Shown piece by piece: positions 16,477 through 26,302 of a DNA stretch of 64,000 bases. The DNA comes from BJ22 sp021298375 (GTDB taxonomy: Bacteria > Planctomycetota > Planctomycetia > Pirellulales > Pirellulaceae). The stretch spans positions 248,001 through 312,000 of the forward strand of contig JBKDOL010000006.1 in assembly GCA_046343015.1 (NCBI GenBank), in the 5' to 3' direction. Both the position numbers and the translations under genes were made by a program. How positions within the stretch are numbered: position 1 is the first letter of the stretch; each line of letters opens with the position of its first letter. The notes below the pieces were generated by a model. It saw only the letters and a program-made list of their open reading frames with translations, made no database searches and had not been told where the DNA came from.

Positions 16477-16739
16477 GTTTTCCGGCCCTGCCTTTCAGTT
16501 GCCGGCATTCGCCGGGAGCAGCGCCCCTCCCGGGATCTCGCCGCTCAGTGCCGCCGCTCACTGCCGCCACTCAGTGAGGTGGCGAACCCGCCGGGGAACA
16601 ACCGCCAGCCTGCCTCACTCTCTCCCCGAGCCAACGATCCGCGCCGAACTCAGCAACTTCGCCTGTTCGGCCAGCAGCCTTGCCTTTTGGCCCTGTCACT
16701 TCAGACGTTTGTCGTCTGAAGCGTTCTGTGACTTCGTGG

Positions 16740-17942
16740 TTATGTCGTGTATTCAGCGTTCAGCTTGACGTATTCGACAGTCAAATCGCTGGTCCAGTGT
16801 TCTGAACTACCGGGACCTGAGCCAACCGTCAGCAGGATTTCCGTCAGCCGATTCTGTTTAATCGACTGACTGGCTCGCTTGCGGTCGAAGTCCGTCGGTT
16901 GCCCCTCGCGGAACACCTCGATTCCATTCAGTTGCAAGGACGTCTCTGACACCGAGAAATTCGCTCCGCAGTATCCAGCCGCGGAAACAATCCGTCCCCA
17001 ATTGGGATCCCCGCCCGCCACCGCCGTCTTGACCAGGTTGCTCAAGGCAATCGCCCGCGCCATCCGATCGGCACCGGCATCATCCCCAGCCCCTTGCACT
17101 TGAATGTGAATCAAGTGCTGGGCACCCTCGCCATCGGTCGGAATCCGCTTTGCCAAATCAATGCAGAGCCGATTCAGTTCTGTTTGAAATACGGCGACCT
17201 GGGGAGCAGGCGGTGGACTTTTCGCCAGCGGGGCAAGCAACAGGACAGCATCATTGGTGCTGGTATGCCCCTCGACCGAGATTCGATTGAAGGAGCGATT
17301 CACTGCCTGCCGCAAGACGGCGTCGGCCGTTTGTGGGGTCAGGGCAAAATCAGTCGTGATGATTCCGAGCATCGTTGCCATGTTGGGACCAATCATCCCC
17401 GCGCCCTTGCACATCGCAGTAATCGCAAACCCGGATTCATGCTCAATCGCGGCCGTCTTGGGGCCGTGGTCGGTCGTCAGGATGGCCCTGGCTGCGGCTG
17501 CAAATCCATCGCCAGAAGCCTCCAAATGGCCGAGGCACTGCTCGATTCCCCGCCGCACCCGCTCCATCGGCAGGTGTTGCCCAATCACCCCGGTCGAAAG
17601 CACCAACACCTGCTCGCGAGCGACGTTCTGCGTGGAGAGAGCCGAAAGACCGCTGGCCACCTGGCTGGCCATTTCCGCGTTATCCGCTACGCCCCGGGCA
17701 CCGGTGCAAGCATTCGCATTCCCCGAATTGATCACAATCGCCCGCAGCGTGGCGGTCGGCGTAATCGCCCGGTTCCAGTCGATGCTGGCCGCATGTACCA
17801 GGTTTTGGGTATAAACTCCGGCCGCAACCACTGCTGTATCAGCAACAACCAGAGCCAAGTCCGGCAGCCCGCTCGGCTTGATTCCACAAGCCACACCACC
17901 AAATCGAAATCCTCGAGGCACTCTCTTCCGCTCGTCCATCAT
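16740..17942 (-). CDS. argJ: Bifunctional ornithine acetyltransferase/N-acetylglutamate synthase
   Basis: The 400-residue ArgJ precursor cleaves itself into alpha and beta chains. It transfers acetyl from N-acetylornithine to glutamate, recycling acetyl in cytosolic arginine synthesis. Signatures: INSGNANACTGARG near residue 71, KGAGMIGPNMATML before the cleavage site, and EGHTSTNDAVLLLA, whose Thr at the start of the beta chain is the nucleophile. The usual first Thr motif is conserved, so self-processing should occur. The length is normal. GAGG lies five nt before the ATG. It follows argC by 58 bp on the same strand, consistent with an argC-argJ operon. Confidence 0.95.
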   Translation of the reverse strand: MMDERKRVPRGFRFGGVACGIKPSGLPDLALVVADTAVVAAGVYTQNLVHAASIDWNRAITPTATLRAIVINSGNANACTGARGVADNAEMASQVASGLSALSTQNVAREQVLVLSTGVIGQHLPMERVRRGIEQCLGHLEASGDGFAAAARAILTTDHGPKTAAIEHESGFAITAMCKGAGMIGPNMATMLGIITTDFALTPQTADAVLRQAVNRSFNRISVEGHTSTNDAVLLLAPLAKSPPPAPQVAVFQTELNRLCIDLAKRIPTDGEGAQHLIHIQVQGAGDDAGADRMARAIALSNLVKTAVAGGDPNWGRIVSAAGYCGANFSVSETSLQLNGIEVFREGQPTDFDRKRASQSIKQNRLTEILLTVGSGPGSSEHWTSDLTVEYVKLNAEYTT

Positions 17943-18000
17943 GGACTCCTCATTACTTGTTTCGACACCGCTTCTCCGCTCCCCTGCGTTTGGGCGGCAA

Positions 18001-19017
18001 CTAGAGTAAGCCCAGCGTTTCGGGATAGCCGCACATTACATTCAGGTTCTGGACTGCCGCTCCCGCAGCACCCTTGATCAGGTTATCAATCACACTGACC
18101 ACAACCAGACGATTTCCCAATTCACGAACGGTCAAGTCGCAGTAATTCGTTCCCGAGACATCTTTTGTCGCCGGGAGTTCCGACGTGACTCGTACAAACG
18201 GCTCCTCGGCATAAGCCTGCCGCAACACTTCCAACGCTCGCTTTGCTGTCACGCCAACTGCGGGCCGGACATAAATCGTCGAGAGAATCCCGCGGTCCAT
18301 CGGAATCAGATGCGGAGTGAACACTGCGGAAATCGGCTTGCCGGTCGCACGGCCCACAATCTGGTTAATCTCCGGCCAGTGCCGATGTGTTCCCACACCG
18401 TAGGCTGCCACGGACTCGTTGCACTCGGGAAAATGAAAACTCAGCTTCGGTGTTCGGCCTCCACCCGAGACCCCCGTCTTGGAATCAACCACGATATCCT
18501 CTGGGTCGATTAGGTCCGCGGAGACCAGCGGAGCAAGGGCCAAAATCGCCGTCGTTGGAAAACACCCTGGGTTCGCGACCACCTCCGCGGCCCGAATCTC
18601 CTTGCGAAACAATTCCGGCAAGCCGTAAGGGACCTTTCCCAATCTCGCCGCATCGGCGTGTTCCGCCTGGTACCACCGCTGAAAAGAAGCGATGTCGTCC
18701 AAGCGATAGTCCGCGCTGAAATCGACAACTCGAATCCCCGCATCCGCCAACTCCCGCACGATCGGCGAGGATGCCGCGTGCGGCAGGCAGCAGAATGCAA
18801 CATCAACTTCACCGCGGAAATCATCCAGTCCATATTCCGTGAACGCAAGCGGAACCCGCCCCCGCAACGCGGGGTGAACCTTCTCGACATCCACTCCAAT
18901 ATCGGTGCGAGAGGTCAGCCTGGAGATTTCAACGTGGGGATGCCGCAGCAACAGCCGCAATGACTCGCTGGCTGTGTATCCCGTTCCCCCGACAATGCCA
19001 ATTCTCGTTTTCTTCAA
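18001..19017 (-). CDS. argC: N-acetyl-gamma-glutamyl-phosphate reductase
   Basis: A 338-residue NADPH-dependent reductase, the third step of arginine synthesis, making N-acetylglutamate semialdehyde. It shows the Rossmann motif GIVGGTGYTASESLRLL at residues 7-23, CCLPHAASSP, the catalytic cysteine in VVANPGCFPTTA, and the His-containing GTHRHWPEI. The start appears to be TTG at 19017, since MKKTRIGI is the natural beginning; the only nearby ATG (about 19028) overlaps the upstream gene and is out of frame. The upstream pseudokinase gene stops six nt before this start, so translation is probably coupled. argJ follows on the same strand. Confidence 0.94.
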   Translation of the reverse strand: MKKTRIGIVGGTGYTASESLRLLLRHPHVEISRLTSRTDIGVDVEKVHPALRGRVPLAFTEYGLDDFRGEVDVAFCCLPHAASSPIVRELADAGIRVVDFSADYRLDDIASFQRWYQAEHADAARLGKVPYGLPELFRKEIRAAEVVANPGCFPTTAILALAPLVSADLIDPEDIVVDSKTGVSGGGRTPKLSFHFPECNESVAAYGVGTHRHWPEINQIVGRATGKPISAVFTPHLIPMDRGILSTIYVRPAVGVTAKRALEVLRQAYAEEPFVRVTSELPATKDVSGTNYCDLTVRELGNRLVVVSVIDNLIKGAAGAAVQNLNVMCGYPETLGLL

Positions 19018-19023
19018 CTTACT

Positions 19024-21684
19024 TCATCTCCCCTTTGCTTCGTTTTTCTTTTCCTTCTCCGGCGGCAGTTTGCTCTCTGCCTCGACGGCAGCAGTCGCCT
19101 CTCTGGCAGCCGTGGTTTCCGCCAGGACGAGTTCCCGCTCGGCAATTCGATAAATCAACCGGAGTGGAATGCCACTGCTGCGAATCCCAGCGAGCTTTTC
19201 CTGATGAACCCCGATTAAATCGTGCCTCGCCTTCAGTTTCAGCATGGTGTTTTTGGCCTCGGTCGCCAGATTTCGCATTTTCGTCTTGCTGCCAAACGGG
19301 GCATCCTCGGAGGCCCGGGTCGCAGCGTCTGAAACGCCGACGCTTTGAGTGTATGCCGTCGCGATGTCCTCAACCAGAATCTGGACATCGCTTTGCCGAA
19401 CTGGGACCCAGCCGCGTTCGAAGTTATCGAATGATTCAGGAACTTGTAACGCCCAAGCCGCATTCAATTCTGCCTTCCCCCGCCAACGCCTCTCTACGGT
19501 CAATCCAAAGAGTTGTTCATCGGGTAGCGGACGAAAGACGACGACTGCGGGCTGGCGTCCCTCAAAATTCTCGTTCAACACCAACGCCTCAGCCCAGACT
19601 CCCTGTTTGGGGAACGGTCCCACGACCACCGCAATGCTGTCCGGATTGGGTGAGGACGGCAAATCGAACTTCACTTCAGCTTTTAATGTCTTCTCATCCA
19701 ATTGAAAGCCTTCAATCAAGAGCGGTTCGCGGAGCGCAGTCATCACAGCCGTCCCGTTTAATGGTTCGATCTTGAGCAGGCAATTGCTCAAACTCGTAGC
19801 GCTGGACTTGGGGTCCAAGCCTTCCGCCCAGCGAAACTGCAAACTTCCTTCCACCAGCGAAAACTCGCCCACAGGCAAGGCTTCGGTGTCCCCGGCCTTT
19901 TTGCGGCTCACCACCAGCCAACTGGCCTTCTCCGGCGCGGGCTGAAGCTCGAACACGATTCGACTCTTGGCAACCGTCTCGGGGTCGTACTGCAACTGCA
20001 GGGCAAATTGCCCAGCAGTCAGGTTGGGCAAAGGCCCCAGCGTTCGCGCAGCATCTCCCGGATTGCCCAATCCGACTGCCGGCGGAAATCCACTCAGCAC
20101 CGCCACCGATGGTTGGCTCATCGGTTGGCCGGCGAGCGGGTTCTCCCCCTGATTCAGATCCCCCGCAGCCGAGGACGGCTCACCAGATGGCTTGAGCCCT
20201 TTCTGATTCTCGACCTCACCAGTTGTCCCTCGTCCAGATTTTTTCGCCGGTATCTGAAATGGATCTTTTTCCTGCTTCATCCCCCCAGCAGCCGCTTCGG
20301 GCACCACCGCAGGTTTCCCCACACCGCTGTCGAGCGGTTGCCTCGGCTCGCCCCCGGCAATTGGCTGGAGCGATTCCGCCAGCCCGGGCGGAACCAATTC
20401 ACCCTCGGGAACTGGCTCCGTTTTTTCCGGCAGAAGCGGATTCGATGCCGGGGCCGAACCTAGCCTATCGGGCTGGCTGATCGGCGACCGGACCAATTCC
20501 TTGGATTCCACACGCGCGGTGCTCGTCTTGTTGGCTGAGGGCTCGCCGGGCAAAAACCGCCAGAGCACGTAACCGAGCAAGCCAACCGCAGCGAGCACAG
20601 CGACAACCAGCGAATAAAGTTGCAGCCAACTCTTTCGACTCCCAGCTTTTTTCCCCAATGCGGAACGCGACTCACGCTGGTCCCGCGATTTGGCGGCGGG
20701 AACCGAGCGATTCAGCGATCGCGACTGGTCCGGCCGCGGCTTGGCTGGCTCGGCGACCGCCTCAGGAGCGTTTGTCCCGACAGGGTGCTCAGACTCCAGT
20801 CCCAGGTCCGACTCCGCTGCAACGACTCGCAATTCGCGCCGCCACTGTTCGATTCGCTTGGCCAATTCGCCAAGGGCTTGAGGTTCGTCGACCGCAGCAT
20901 CCAAAAGGCTCCGCCAGGATTCAAATTCGGTCGCGCGAAAGTGGCGAGTTAACAATCGCCCCGCCAACTCCCGCCACTCGCGACGGTCAAGCAGCAACCA
21001 CTCTGGCTCAGCGTCGGCGGTCTCCGAGTTGAGGGTGCGACGCAGGCCGGCTTCACAAAGCCCCACTAATTTGCCCTCGCCCGAGGGCTCGAGCAGCAAT
21101 CCAGCGGCGGCAATTTCACCGTGCGCCAAGCCGCGTGTCTGCAGCGCCGCCAAGGCATTGGAAATTCCCTGCAGAAGACCTGCCGCTTCCGCTTGAGTCA
21201 AGGTTGCCAAACTGCGGGCGTCGAGTTGCCTGCCCAGGGAGTGCTCATAGACGACAAAGAGTCTTCCGCCCTCCTCGCCGAGGTCAAAAACATGCTCCAG
21301 CCGGGAATCATCCAGCGCCGTTAACTTGCCGATAAAATTCGTGATTCCATGAAAGCCAGGCGATTGGCGGGTGAGCGTCTCGGGCAAGATCTGCAGCCTG
21401 ACTTGCCGGTGCAACGGCTCATGCCACGCCAGAAAGCAATCGCCCAAGTCGTCGCGACGCAGGCGTTCCTGGAGAAGATAGTTGCCGACCCGCAGGCGGT
21501 TGCGGCCGCTGAGTATGAACTTCGCCTGCCAATCGGTGAGTAGACCCGACTGGACCAGCGCCAAGGCCAGGGCCTTTGGTTCGCCCTCCTGAAACCGTTC
21601 TGCAAACGGCTGCAAATCGCTCTCGGGAATTACCGCCGCGTCGCGCAGGTCTTTTAGAAATCGGTCCAGTTGCGAGGTACTCAT
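19024..21684 (-). CDS. Membrane-anchored pseudokinase of planctomycete type
   Basis: The 886-residue protein has an N-terminal helical segment common before planctomycete Ser/Thr kinase domains (SGLLTDWQAKFILSGR at about 46-61), then a degenerate kinase fold (about 65-285). The ATP-binding Lys position reads VRLQIL (95-100), the HRD loop reads LAHGEIAAAGLLL (187-199) and DFG reads GLCEAG (208-213), so catalytic residues are missing. A single membrane segment (353-376) is followed by a Pro/Glu-rich linker and a roughly 350-residue extracytoplasmic region of unknown fold, ending in an Ala/Glu/Lys-rich coiled coil. It ends six nt before argC. Likely a scaffold or sensor; the arginine link is inferred from position only. 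Confidence 0.82.
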   Translation of the reverse strand: MSTSQLDRFLKDLRDAAVIPESDLQPFAERFQEGEPKALALALVQSGLLTDWQAKFILSGRNRLRVGNYLLQERLRRDDLGDCFLAWHEPLHRQVRLQILPETLTRQSPGFHGITNFIGKLTALDDSRLEHVFDLGEEGGRLFVVYEHSLGRQLDARSLATLTQAEAAGLLQGISNALAALQTRGLAHGEIAAAGLLLEPSGEGKLVGLCEAGLRRTLNSETADAEPEWLLLDRREWRELAGRLLTRHFRATEFESWRSLLDAAVDEPQALGELAKRIEQWRRELRVVAAESDLGLESEHPVGTNAPEAVAEPAKPRPDQSRSLNRSVPAAKSRDQRESRSALGKKAGSRKSWLQLYSLVVAVLAAVGLLGYVLWRFLPGEPSANKTSTARVESKELVRSPISQPDRLGSAPASNPLLPEKTEPVPEGELVPPGLAESLQPIAGGEPRQPLDSGVGKPAVVPEAAAGGMKQEKDPFQIPAKKSGRGTTGEVENQKGLKPSGEPSSAAGDLNQGENPLAGQPMSQPSVAVLSGFPPAVGLGNPGDAARTLGPLPNLTAGQFALQLQYDPETVAKSRIVFELQPAPEKASWLVVSRKKAGDTEALPVGEFSLVEGSLQFRWAEGLDPKSSATSLSNCLLKIEPLNGTAVMTALREPLLIEGFQLDEKTLKAEVKFDLPSSPNPDSIAVVVGPFPKQGVWAEALVLNENFEGRQPAVVVFRPLPDEQLFGLTVERRWRGKAELNAAWALQVPESFDNFERGWVPVRQSDVQILVEDIATAYTQSVGVSDAATRASEDAPFGSKTKMRNLATEAKNTMLKLKARHDLIGVHQEKLAGIRSSGIPLRLIYRIAERELVLAETTAAREATAAVEAESKLPPEKEKKNEAKGR

Positions 21685-22019
21685 GGGTCCGATTATAGCC
21701 GACGATCATGGACTCGTTTTCCAAGGCTCGCATGACTTCGCCGGCCAAACAATCCAATCTCCTACCGTCCAGCCCGGGCAATCCGGGCGAACAAACGTCC
21801 CCCTCGGTCGAGGTCTTCCCGCTGGAACGCAGCCAGGTTTTCCCTCAGATTGACCAGCCAGTTTACTCGCTTGGCAAACCAGTCGAATCGCGGCGCGAAC
21901 TCGGAAAAACCGGACATCTACCGCTGAGCAGCGAGTCCGTTCAGGCCTTCAAGCTGAAGTCAGCTCACCGTCCAGCTATCGCCGCCGGAAAAAAGCTTAT
22001 TTCAGGCATTCAGGCGGGG
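21685..22019. other. Spacer between korB and the pseudokinase gene
   Basis: About 335 bp lying upstream of the pseudokinase gene and downstream of korB. It contains a duplicated copy of the korB 3' end (see repeat) and no supported gene. Confidence 0.5.
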
Positions 22020-22058
22020 TCAATTCACCGTCCAGGTATCGCCGCCGGCAAACAGCTT
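21961..22058. repeat. Tandem duplication of the korB 3' end, 60-bp offset
   Basis: 21961-21998 and 22021-22058 match except at about five positions, both containing tcaccgtccag, tatcgccgccgg and agctt. The second copy encodes the C-terminus of KorB (ending FAGGDTWTVN). The first copy lies just beyond the stop, so about 60 bp of the gene end was duplicated downstream and has begun to diverge. Confidence 0.85.
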
Positions 22059-23030
22059 GTTGAGACTCCCCGGTCCGCGCTCGGCAACCGCCTGCTCAAC
22101 CTGCTGATTAATCTGCTCATCATAAATCGGCCGTTGAACCGCGCGGAACACTCCAATCGGCTCGGGAAACTGCGGGTAACGCAGCCTGCTGAGGAGATAA
22201 GCCAGAGCAGGGCTGTCCGCCGACTCGTCGTGAAACAGCAAATCGTCCGTGGGAACCTGGTCGAGGGAGACGACTTCGGGCTGCAAGCCATTCAGGCGGA
22301 TACCGCGAGTCCCTTTGGCAAAGGTCAAAGGCTTGCCGTGCTGCAATTCGACCAGATTATCGTCCTTGACGTCTTTCTCCTTGGCGTAATCCCATGCGCC
22401 GTCATTGAACACGTTACAGTTCTGATAAACCTCGACAAAAGAAGTCCCGCGATGTTGTGAGGCCCGAGTCAAGGTCTCAGTCAAATGCTGGATGTTGGTG
22501 TCGATCGACCTGGCGACGAACGTCGCTTCAGCGGCCAAGGCAACCGAGATCGGATTGAGGGGAAAATCGAGCGAACCGCGGGGGGTACTTTTGGTGACGC
22601 TCCCCAGCGGTGAGGTCGGCGAATACTGCCCTTTGGTCAACCCGTAGATGCTGTTGTTGAAGAGCACAATGTTCAGGTTCAGGTTTCGCCGCATCAAGTG
22701 CAGAAAGTGATTCCCGCCGATGCTCAGCGCATCTCCGTCACCCGTAATGACCCAGACATCCAAGTCTGGCCGCGAGCATTTCAAGCCAGTCGCAAACGCC
22801 GGGGCCCGCCCGTGAATGCTGTGCATGCCGTAGGTGTTCATGTAGTAGGGAAAGCGGCTGCTGCAGCCAATCCCCGAAATGAATACCGTCTTCTCCGGCT
22901 GAGCCCCAATTCCGGACAGCACCTTTTTCATCTGTGCCAGAATTGAGTAGTCGCCGCACCCCGGGCACCAGCGAACTTCTTGATCCGAACCGTAATCCGC
23001 TGGCTTCAGTACATTCAATTCAGTCGACAT
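22020..23030 (-). CDS. korB: 2-oxoacid:ferredoxin oxidoreductase, beta subunit
   Basis: A 336-residue thiamine-diphosphate subunit of a 2-oxoglutarate (or related 2-oxoacid):ferredoxin oxidoreductase. This enzyme decarboxylates the oxoacid to acyl-CoA and reduces ferredoxin. Seen: VRWCPGCGDYSIL near residue 20, FISGIGCSSRFPYY, HGRAPAFATGLK, and the TPP signature GDGDALSIGGNHFLH with the metal-binding NNSIYGLTKGQYSPT. The C-terminal 60 residues extend beyond the TPP core. It lies 97 bp downstream of korA on the same strand, and the two should form one complex. Substrate preference (2-oxoglutarate versus pyruvate) is by family resemblance only. Confidence 0.92.
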   Translation of the reverse strand: MSTELNVLKPADYGSDQEVRWCPGCGDYSILAQMKKVLSGIGAQPEKTVFISGIGCSSRFPYYMNTYGMHSIHGRAPAFATGLKCSRPDLDVWVITGDGDALSIGGNHFLHLMRRNLNLNIVLFNNSIYGLTKGQYSPTSPLGSVTKSTPRGSLDFPLNPISVALAAEATFVARSIDTNIQHLTETLTRASQHRGTSFVEVYQNCNVFNDGAWDYAKEKDVKDDNLVELQHGKPLTFAKGTRGIRLNGLQPEVVSLDQVPTDDLLFHDESADSPALAYLLSRLRYPQFPEPIGVFRAVQRPIYDEQINQQVEQAVAERGPGSLNKLFAGGDTWTVN

Positions 23031-23127
23031 GGTCTTTTTCAGTTTAAAAACAGCTGGAAGATGATTGATTCAGCACACATCTGCTCGGCAGGGTCTTCCC
23101 CCAGGGCCAGAGCAACTCCCGGCCCGC

Positions 23128-24999
23128 TTATTCGCCCGCCAAGGCCGCTTCAATCGCAGCCTCCAACTCGCTGACGTTAAACGGCTTGCCTTGAACCTTG
23201 TTGTAACCCCTCGCCCCCAAATGAAATTGCGAATTGATCAACATTCGCAGTTGTCCCATGTTCAGTTCGGGAATCAAGATTCTGCGGTAGCGATGTAGAA
23301 CCTCCCCCAGATTCTTCGGGAACGGATTGAGCCAGCGGAGGTGAGCGTGGGCCACAGCCTGGCCCTTTTTCCTCGCGTGCTCACATGCTGTCCGACAGGC
23401 CCCGTAGGTCCCGCCCCAACTCAGCACCAGCAAGTCGCCCTGCTCAGGCCCCTCGACACTCAGCGGAGCGATCACCTCCGCGACGTTTTGGACTTTCTTC
23501 GCCCGAGTGTTGACCATGTGCTGATGATTCTTGGGGTCGTAGCTGATGTTGCCCGTACCGTCCTCTTTCTCCAAACCACCGATTCGATGCTCCAATCCTT
23601 TGGTTCCCGGCAAGGCCCAGGGCCGAGCCAGCAGCGCGTCGCGCTGGTAGGGGAGAAACGTCTGGCCAGGTTCGGCAGGACCGGGGTGAACAATTTCGAT
23701 TTTTTCCAAACTCTCGACATTCGGCAGCTTCCAAGGCTCAGCCCCGTTTGCAATGTAGCCGTCGGATAAAAGCATGACGGGCGTCATGAACCGAGTGGCA
23801 ATTCGCCAGGCTTCAATCGCCACATCAAAGCAGTCGGCCGGACTTCGGGCGGCCAAAACCGGCATCGGGCACTCGCCGTGACGACCGTAGAGGGCCATCA
23901 AGAGATCGGCCTGCTCCGTTTTCGTCGGCAAGCCCGTACTCGGGCCGCCGCGTTGGATATTGATCACCAGCAGTGGCAACTCCAACATGACGGCCAAGCC
24001 CAGCCCCTCACCCTTGAGCGCAATCCCTGGCCCGCTGCTGGTCGTCACCCCCATTGCACCGCCAAAAGCCGCGCCAATGATCGAACAGATCGCTGCGATT
24101 TCATCTTCCGCCTGGAACGTGCGAACCCCGAAGTTCTTGTATTTGCTCAATTCGTGCAGCACATCGCTGGCTGGCGTAATCGGGTAAGACCCAAGGAAGA
24201 GCTGTTTGTGGCTCAACTGGGAAGCCGCCATCAGCCCCCAAGCCAAGGCTTGATTGCCCATGACGTTGCGATAGGTCCCCGGCTCCAACCGGGCGGGGGC
24301 AACCTGAAATGTGGATGCGAAATGCTCGGTCGTCTCGCCGTAGCTCCAGCCCGCCTGCAGCGCTTTGCGATTCGCTTCAGCCAAATCCTGTTTTCCAGAG
24401 AACTTGGCCTCGATAAAACGCAACGTCGGCTTCACATCCCGGCCAAACAGCCAATACACCAGTCCCATCGCAAAAAAGTTCTTGCACTGGTCAGCCTGCT
24501 TTACCGACAACCCCGTTCCTTCAACCGCCGTTCGAGTCAAATTGGTCATCGGGACTTCAATCACCCGATAGTCTTTCAGGCTCCCGTCCGTCCGCGGGTC
24601 TTGATTGAGCTTGGCGAGTTTCAAGTCCTTGGCTTCGAAGTTGTCCGAGTTGAGGATCAGAATCCCCTGCTTCCGAAGGTCCCCGAGATTGGTCACCAAG
24701 GCAGCCGGATTCATCGCCACGAGGGCATCCAGACCGTCCCCTGGTGTGAAGATCTCTTCCGAGGAAAAGTGGACCTGAAAACCACTGACTCCCGCCCGCG
24801 TTCCCCGAGGAGCGCGAATTTCCGCCGGAAAGTCGGGAAACGTTGCCACATCGTTCCCAGACAAAGCAGAGGTGTTGGTCAACTGCGTTCCCAGCAACTG
24901 CATTCCGTCGCCGGAATCCCCCACCAGCCGCACTGTGATTTCCGAAACCGATTGCACAGGCTTTTGCGAAGACGCCTGAACTTCAAACTGGGTAGACAT
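23128..24999 (-). CDS. korA: 2-oxoacid:ferredoxin oxidoreductase, fused gamma-alpha subunit
   Basis: About 623 residues from MSTQFEVQ. The N-terminal gamma domain (about 20-200) has VRLVGDSGDGMQLLG and FPDFPAEIRAPRGT. The alpha (pyrimidine-binding) domain follows, with NQALAWGLMAAS, GSYPITPASDVLHEL, EDEIAAICSIIGAAFGG and TTSSGPGIALKGEGLGLAV. Domain order gamma then alpha on one chain is the usual two-subunit Kor arrangement. The frame is open to a TTG at 25068, but ATG 24999 begins the natural sequence. No 4Fe-4S motif CxxCxxC is present in either subunit, other than the CPGC of KorB. Partner of korB in an operon. Confidence 0.92.
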   Translation of the reverse strand: MSTQFEVQASSQKPVQSVSEITVRLVGDSGDGMQLLGTQLTNTSALSGNDVATFPDFPAEIRAPRGTRAGVSGFQVHFSSEEIFTPGDGLDALVAMNPAALVTNLGDLRKQGILILNSDNFEAKDLKLAKLNQDPRTDGSLKDYRVIEVPMTNLTRTAVEGTGLSVKQADQCKNFFAMGLVYWLFGRDVKPTLRFIEAKFSGKQDLAEANRKALQAGWSYGETTEHFASTFQVAPARLEPGTYRNVMGNQALAWGLMAASQLSHKQLFLGSYPITPASDVLHELSKYKNFGVRTFQAEDEIAAICSIIGAAFGGAMGVTTSSGPGIALKGEGLGLAVMLELPLLVINIQRGGPSTGLPTKTEQADLLMALYGRHGECPMPVLAARSPADCFDVAIEAWRIATRFMTPVMLLSDGYIANGAEPWKLPNVESLEKIEIVHPGPAEPGQTFLPYQRDALLARPWALPGTKGLEHRIGGLEKEDGTGNISYDPKNHQHMVNTRAKKVQNVAEVIAPLSVEGPEQGDLLVLSWGGTYGACRTACEHARKKGQAVAHAHLRWLNPFPKNLGEVLHRYRRILIPELNMGQLRMLINSQFHLGARGYNKVQGKPFNVSELEAAIEAALAGE

Positions 25000-25995
25000 A
25001 AGCGGTTCTATGAATGTCCCCTGAAATGGACGACTACAGGTTTCGAAAAATCCTTCTCCCGCCCCCAAGCTCGCGGGACAGGCCGAGTATCTCTGGTCCT
25101 AAGCGTTAGCCAAGAACACACCCCCGGACCAACAAGTCTCACAGTTTCTGACTGTCAGTCCTAAAACTGACCGCCAGCCGTTCAGTGAGCAACTCGATCA
25201 AAAGCGAGGTTGACGCGGCACGCGGGCAAGCAGTCCCCATCCGCTGCTCTTCCAGTAGCCGCTGCTCGCCCAGTCGCCGCTGTTCTCCCTGTAGCCCTGC
25301 TAACCCGGCTGCGTGAGGGCGAACTTCCTTAAAGCGATCGAGTCCGCATCGCTGTCAATCGACCAGCAAACAAGCGGCATCCCGTACCTGAGACGCGACA
25401 AAAAGTACCCGGCTTCCGGGGCTAGTTTCGCATACCGATACCGTTTTCGAAAGAGGACAAAATCTGGTAGACTCTGAGGCCTTCGCGAGAACAGCTGCTG
25501 CGAAAAGCGACCCCAATCAGCAGGCCGCCGCGATGGCTCGCAACCCCGCCGCTGTTGGCGGTGCGCGGGCCATCCACTCCGCCTTAAACCCGTTTTGGCT
25601 GGGAATGGTTTTGCCCATCGCTGGTTCGCCAGGTGCTCCAGAGGTACACCCCAAAGCTCCTGCCCCGAACCAGCTGAAGAACTCGGCCGCACCTTCCAGA
25701 TAAGATTCGCTTAGGCCAGCCGCGTTTGCGAGGCAGGAGGGCAGGGGAGCTTGAAAGAAGCGAGCGACCGAGGAGACTGACTCCGCACGGAGCGCGGTGG
25801 TGCCCTTAGCTGCGACCAAAACTGCGATGGCGACGGCGAATTGCGATGGCGACAGCGGTTGAGAGGCTCCGGCGGCCGGGCATCGCTCGTGAGAAAACAG
25901 GTCCGCAAGGGAGCCAACTCCCCTGAGAGCGGCTGCAACGGCTGGATGGCCACGACGCCGAACCTTTAGCTCAACGAGCCGTTTGTTCACGACTA

Positions 25996-26027
25996 AGGTT
26001 CGCTTCGGACGAGGTTCGCTTCGGACG
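25996..26027. repeat. 16-bp tandem duplication
   Basis: aggttcgcttcggacg occurs twice in tandem (25996-26011 and 26012-26027), followed by a further AGG. Confidence 0.9.
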
Positions 26028-26160
26028 AGGGGGAGCGATTGGCCGTGCGACTGAAATGACGCGACTAAACTAACAAGGGCCTCACTGGGCAACGCTCGCC
26101 ATCCAATCACCGCTACTTGCTGGCGACTCACTGCTGGTTGGCGAGTTACTGCGCCGCCAG

Positions 26161-26230
26161 CAACTCATTGTCGCCAACTCGCTGTCGCCAACTCACTGTC
26201 GCCAACTCACTGTCGCCAGCTCATTGCCGT
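26161..26230. repeat. 14-bp tandem repeat, five copies
   Basis: caactcactgtcgc repeats at 26161, 26175, 26189, 26203 and 26217. The third and fourth copies are identical, the outer ones carry one to three changes, and more degenerate copies continue upstream. It ends about 70 bp before the ndk start. Confidence 0.92.
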
Positions 26231-26302
26231 CAAACTAGAATCGAAATTCCGTCAAGCAAACTTACAATCCCTTCAAAACTTTTTTCGCCGAAAGGTCTGA
26301 CT

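Larger units (their letters stand above)
16247..16739. other. Convergent spacer with repeat and terminator
   Basis: About 490 bp between the acidic protein gene and the convergent argJ. It holds a 15-bp direct duplication and a terminator (separate entries). CGCTCAGTGCCGC-type short repeats lie near 16542-16580. No gene is supported. Confidence 0.5.
25000..26302. other. Long gene-poor spacer upstream of korA and ndk
   Basis: About 1.3 kb. The longest frame (minus strand, 25517-26131) has no recognisable domain, a composition unlike neighbours, and runs through several short direct repeats, so I do not call it a gene. Repeats seen include 19-bp copies at 25823-25860, a 16-bp pair at 25996-26027 and the 14-bp array at 26161-26230. 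No RNA gene was recognised. Confidence 0.5.

Noticed and set aside
25517..26131. 204-residue minus-strand frame in the korA-ndk spacer
   Set aside because: No recognisable family, crosses several short tandem repeats and has a composition unlike neighbouring genes; kept as spacer.
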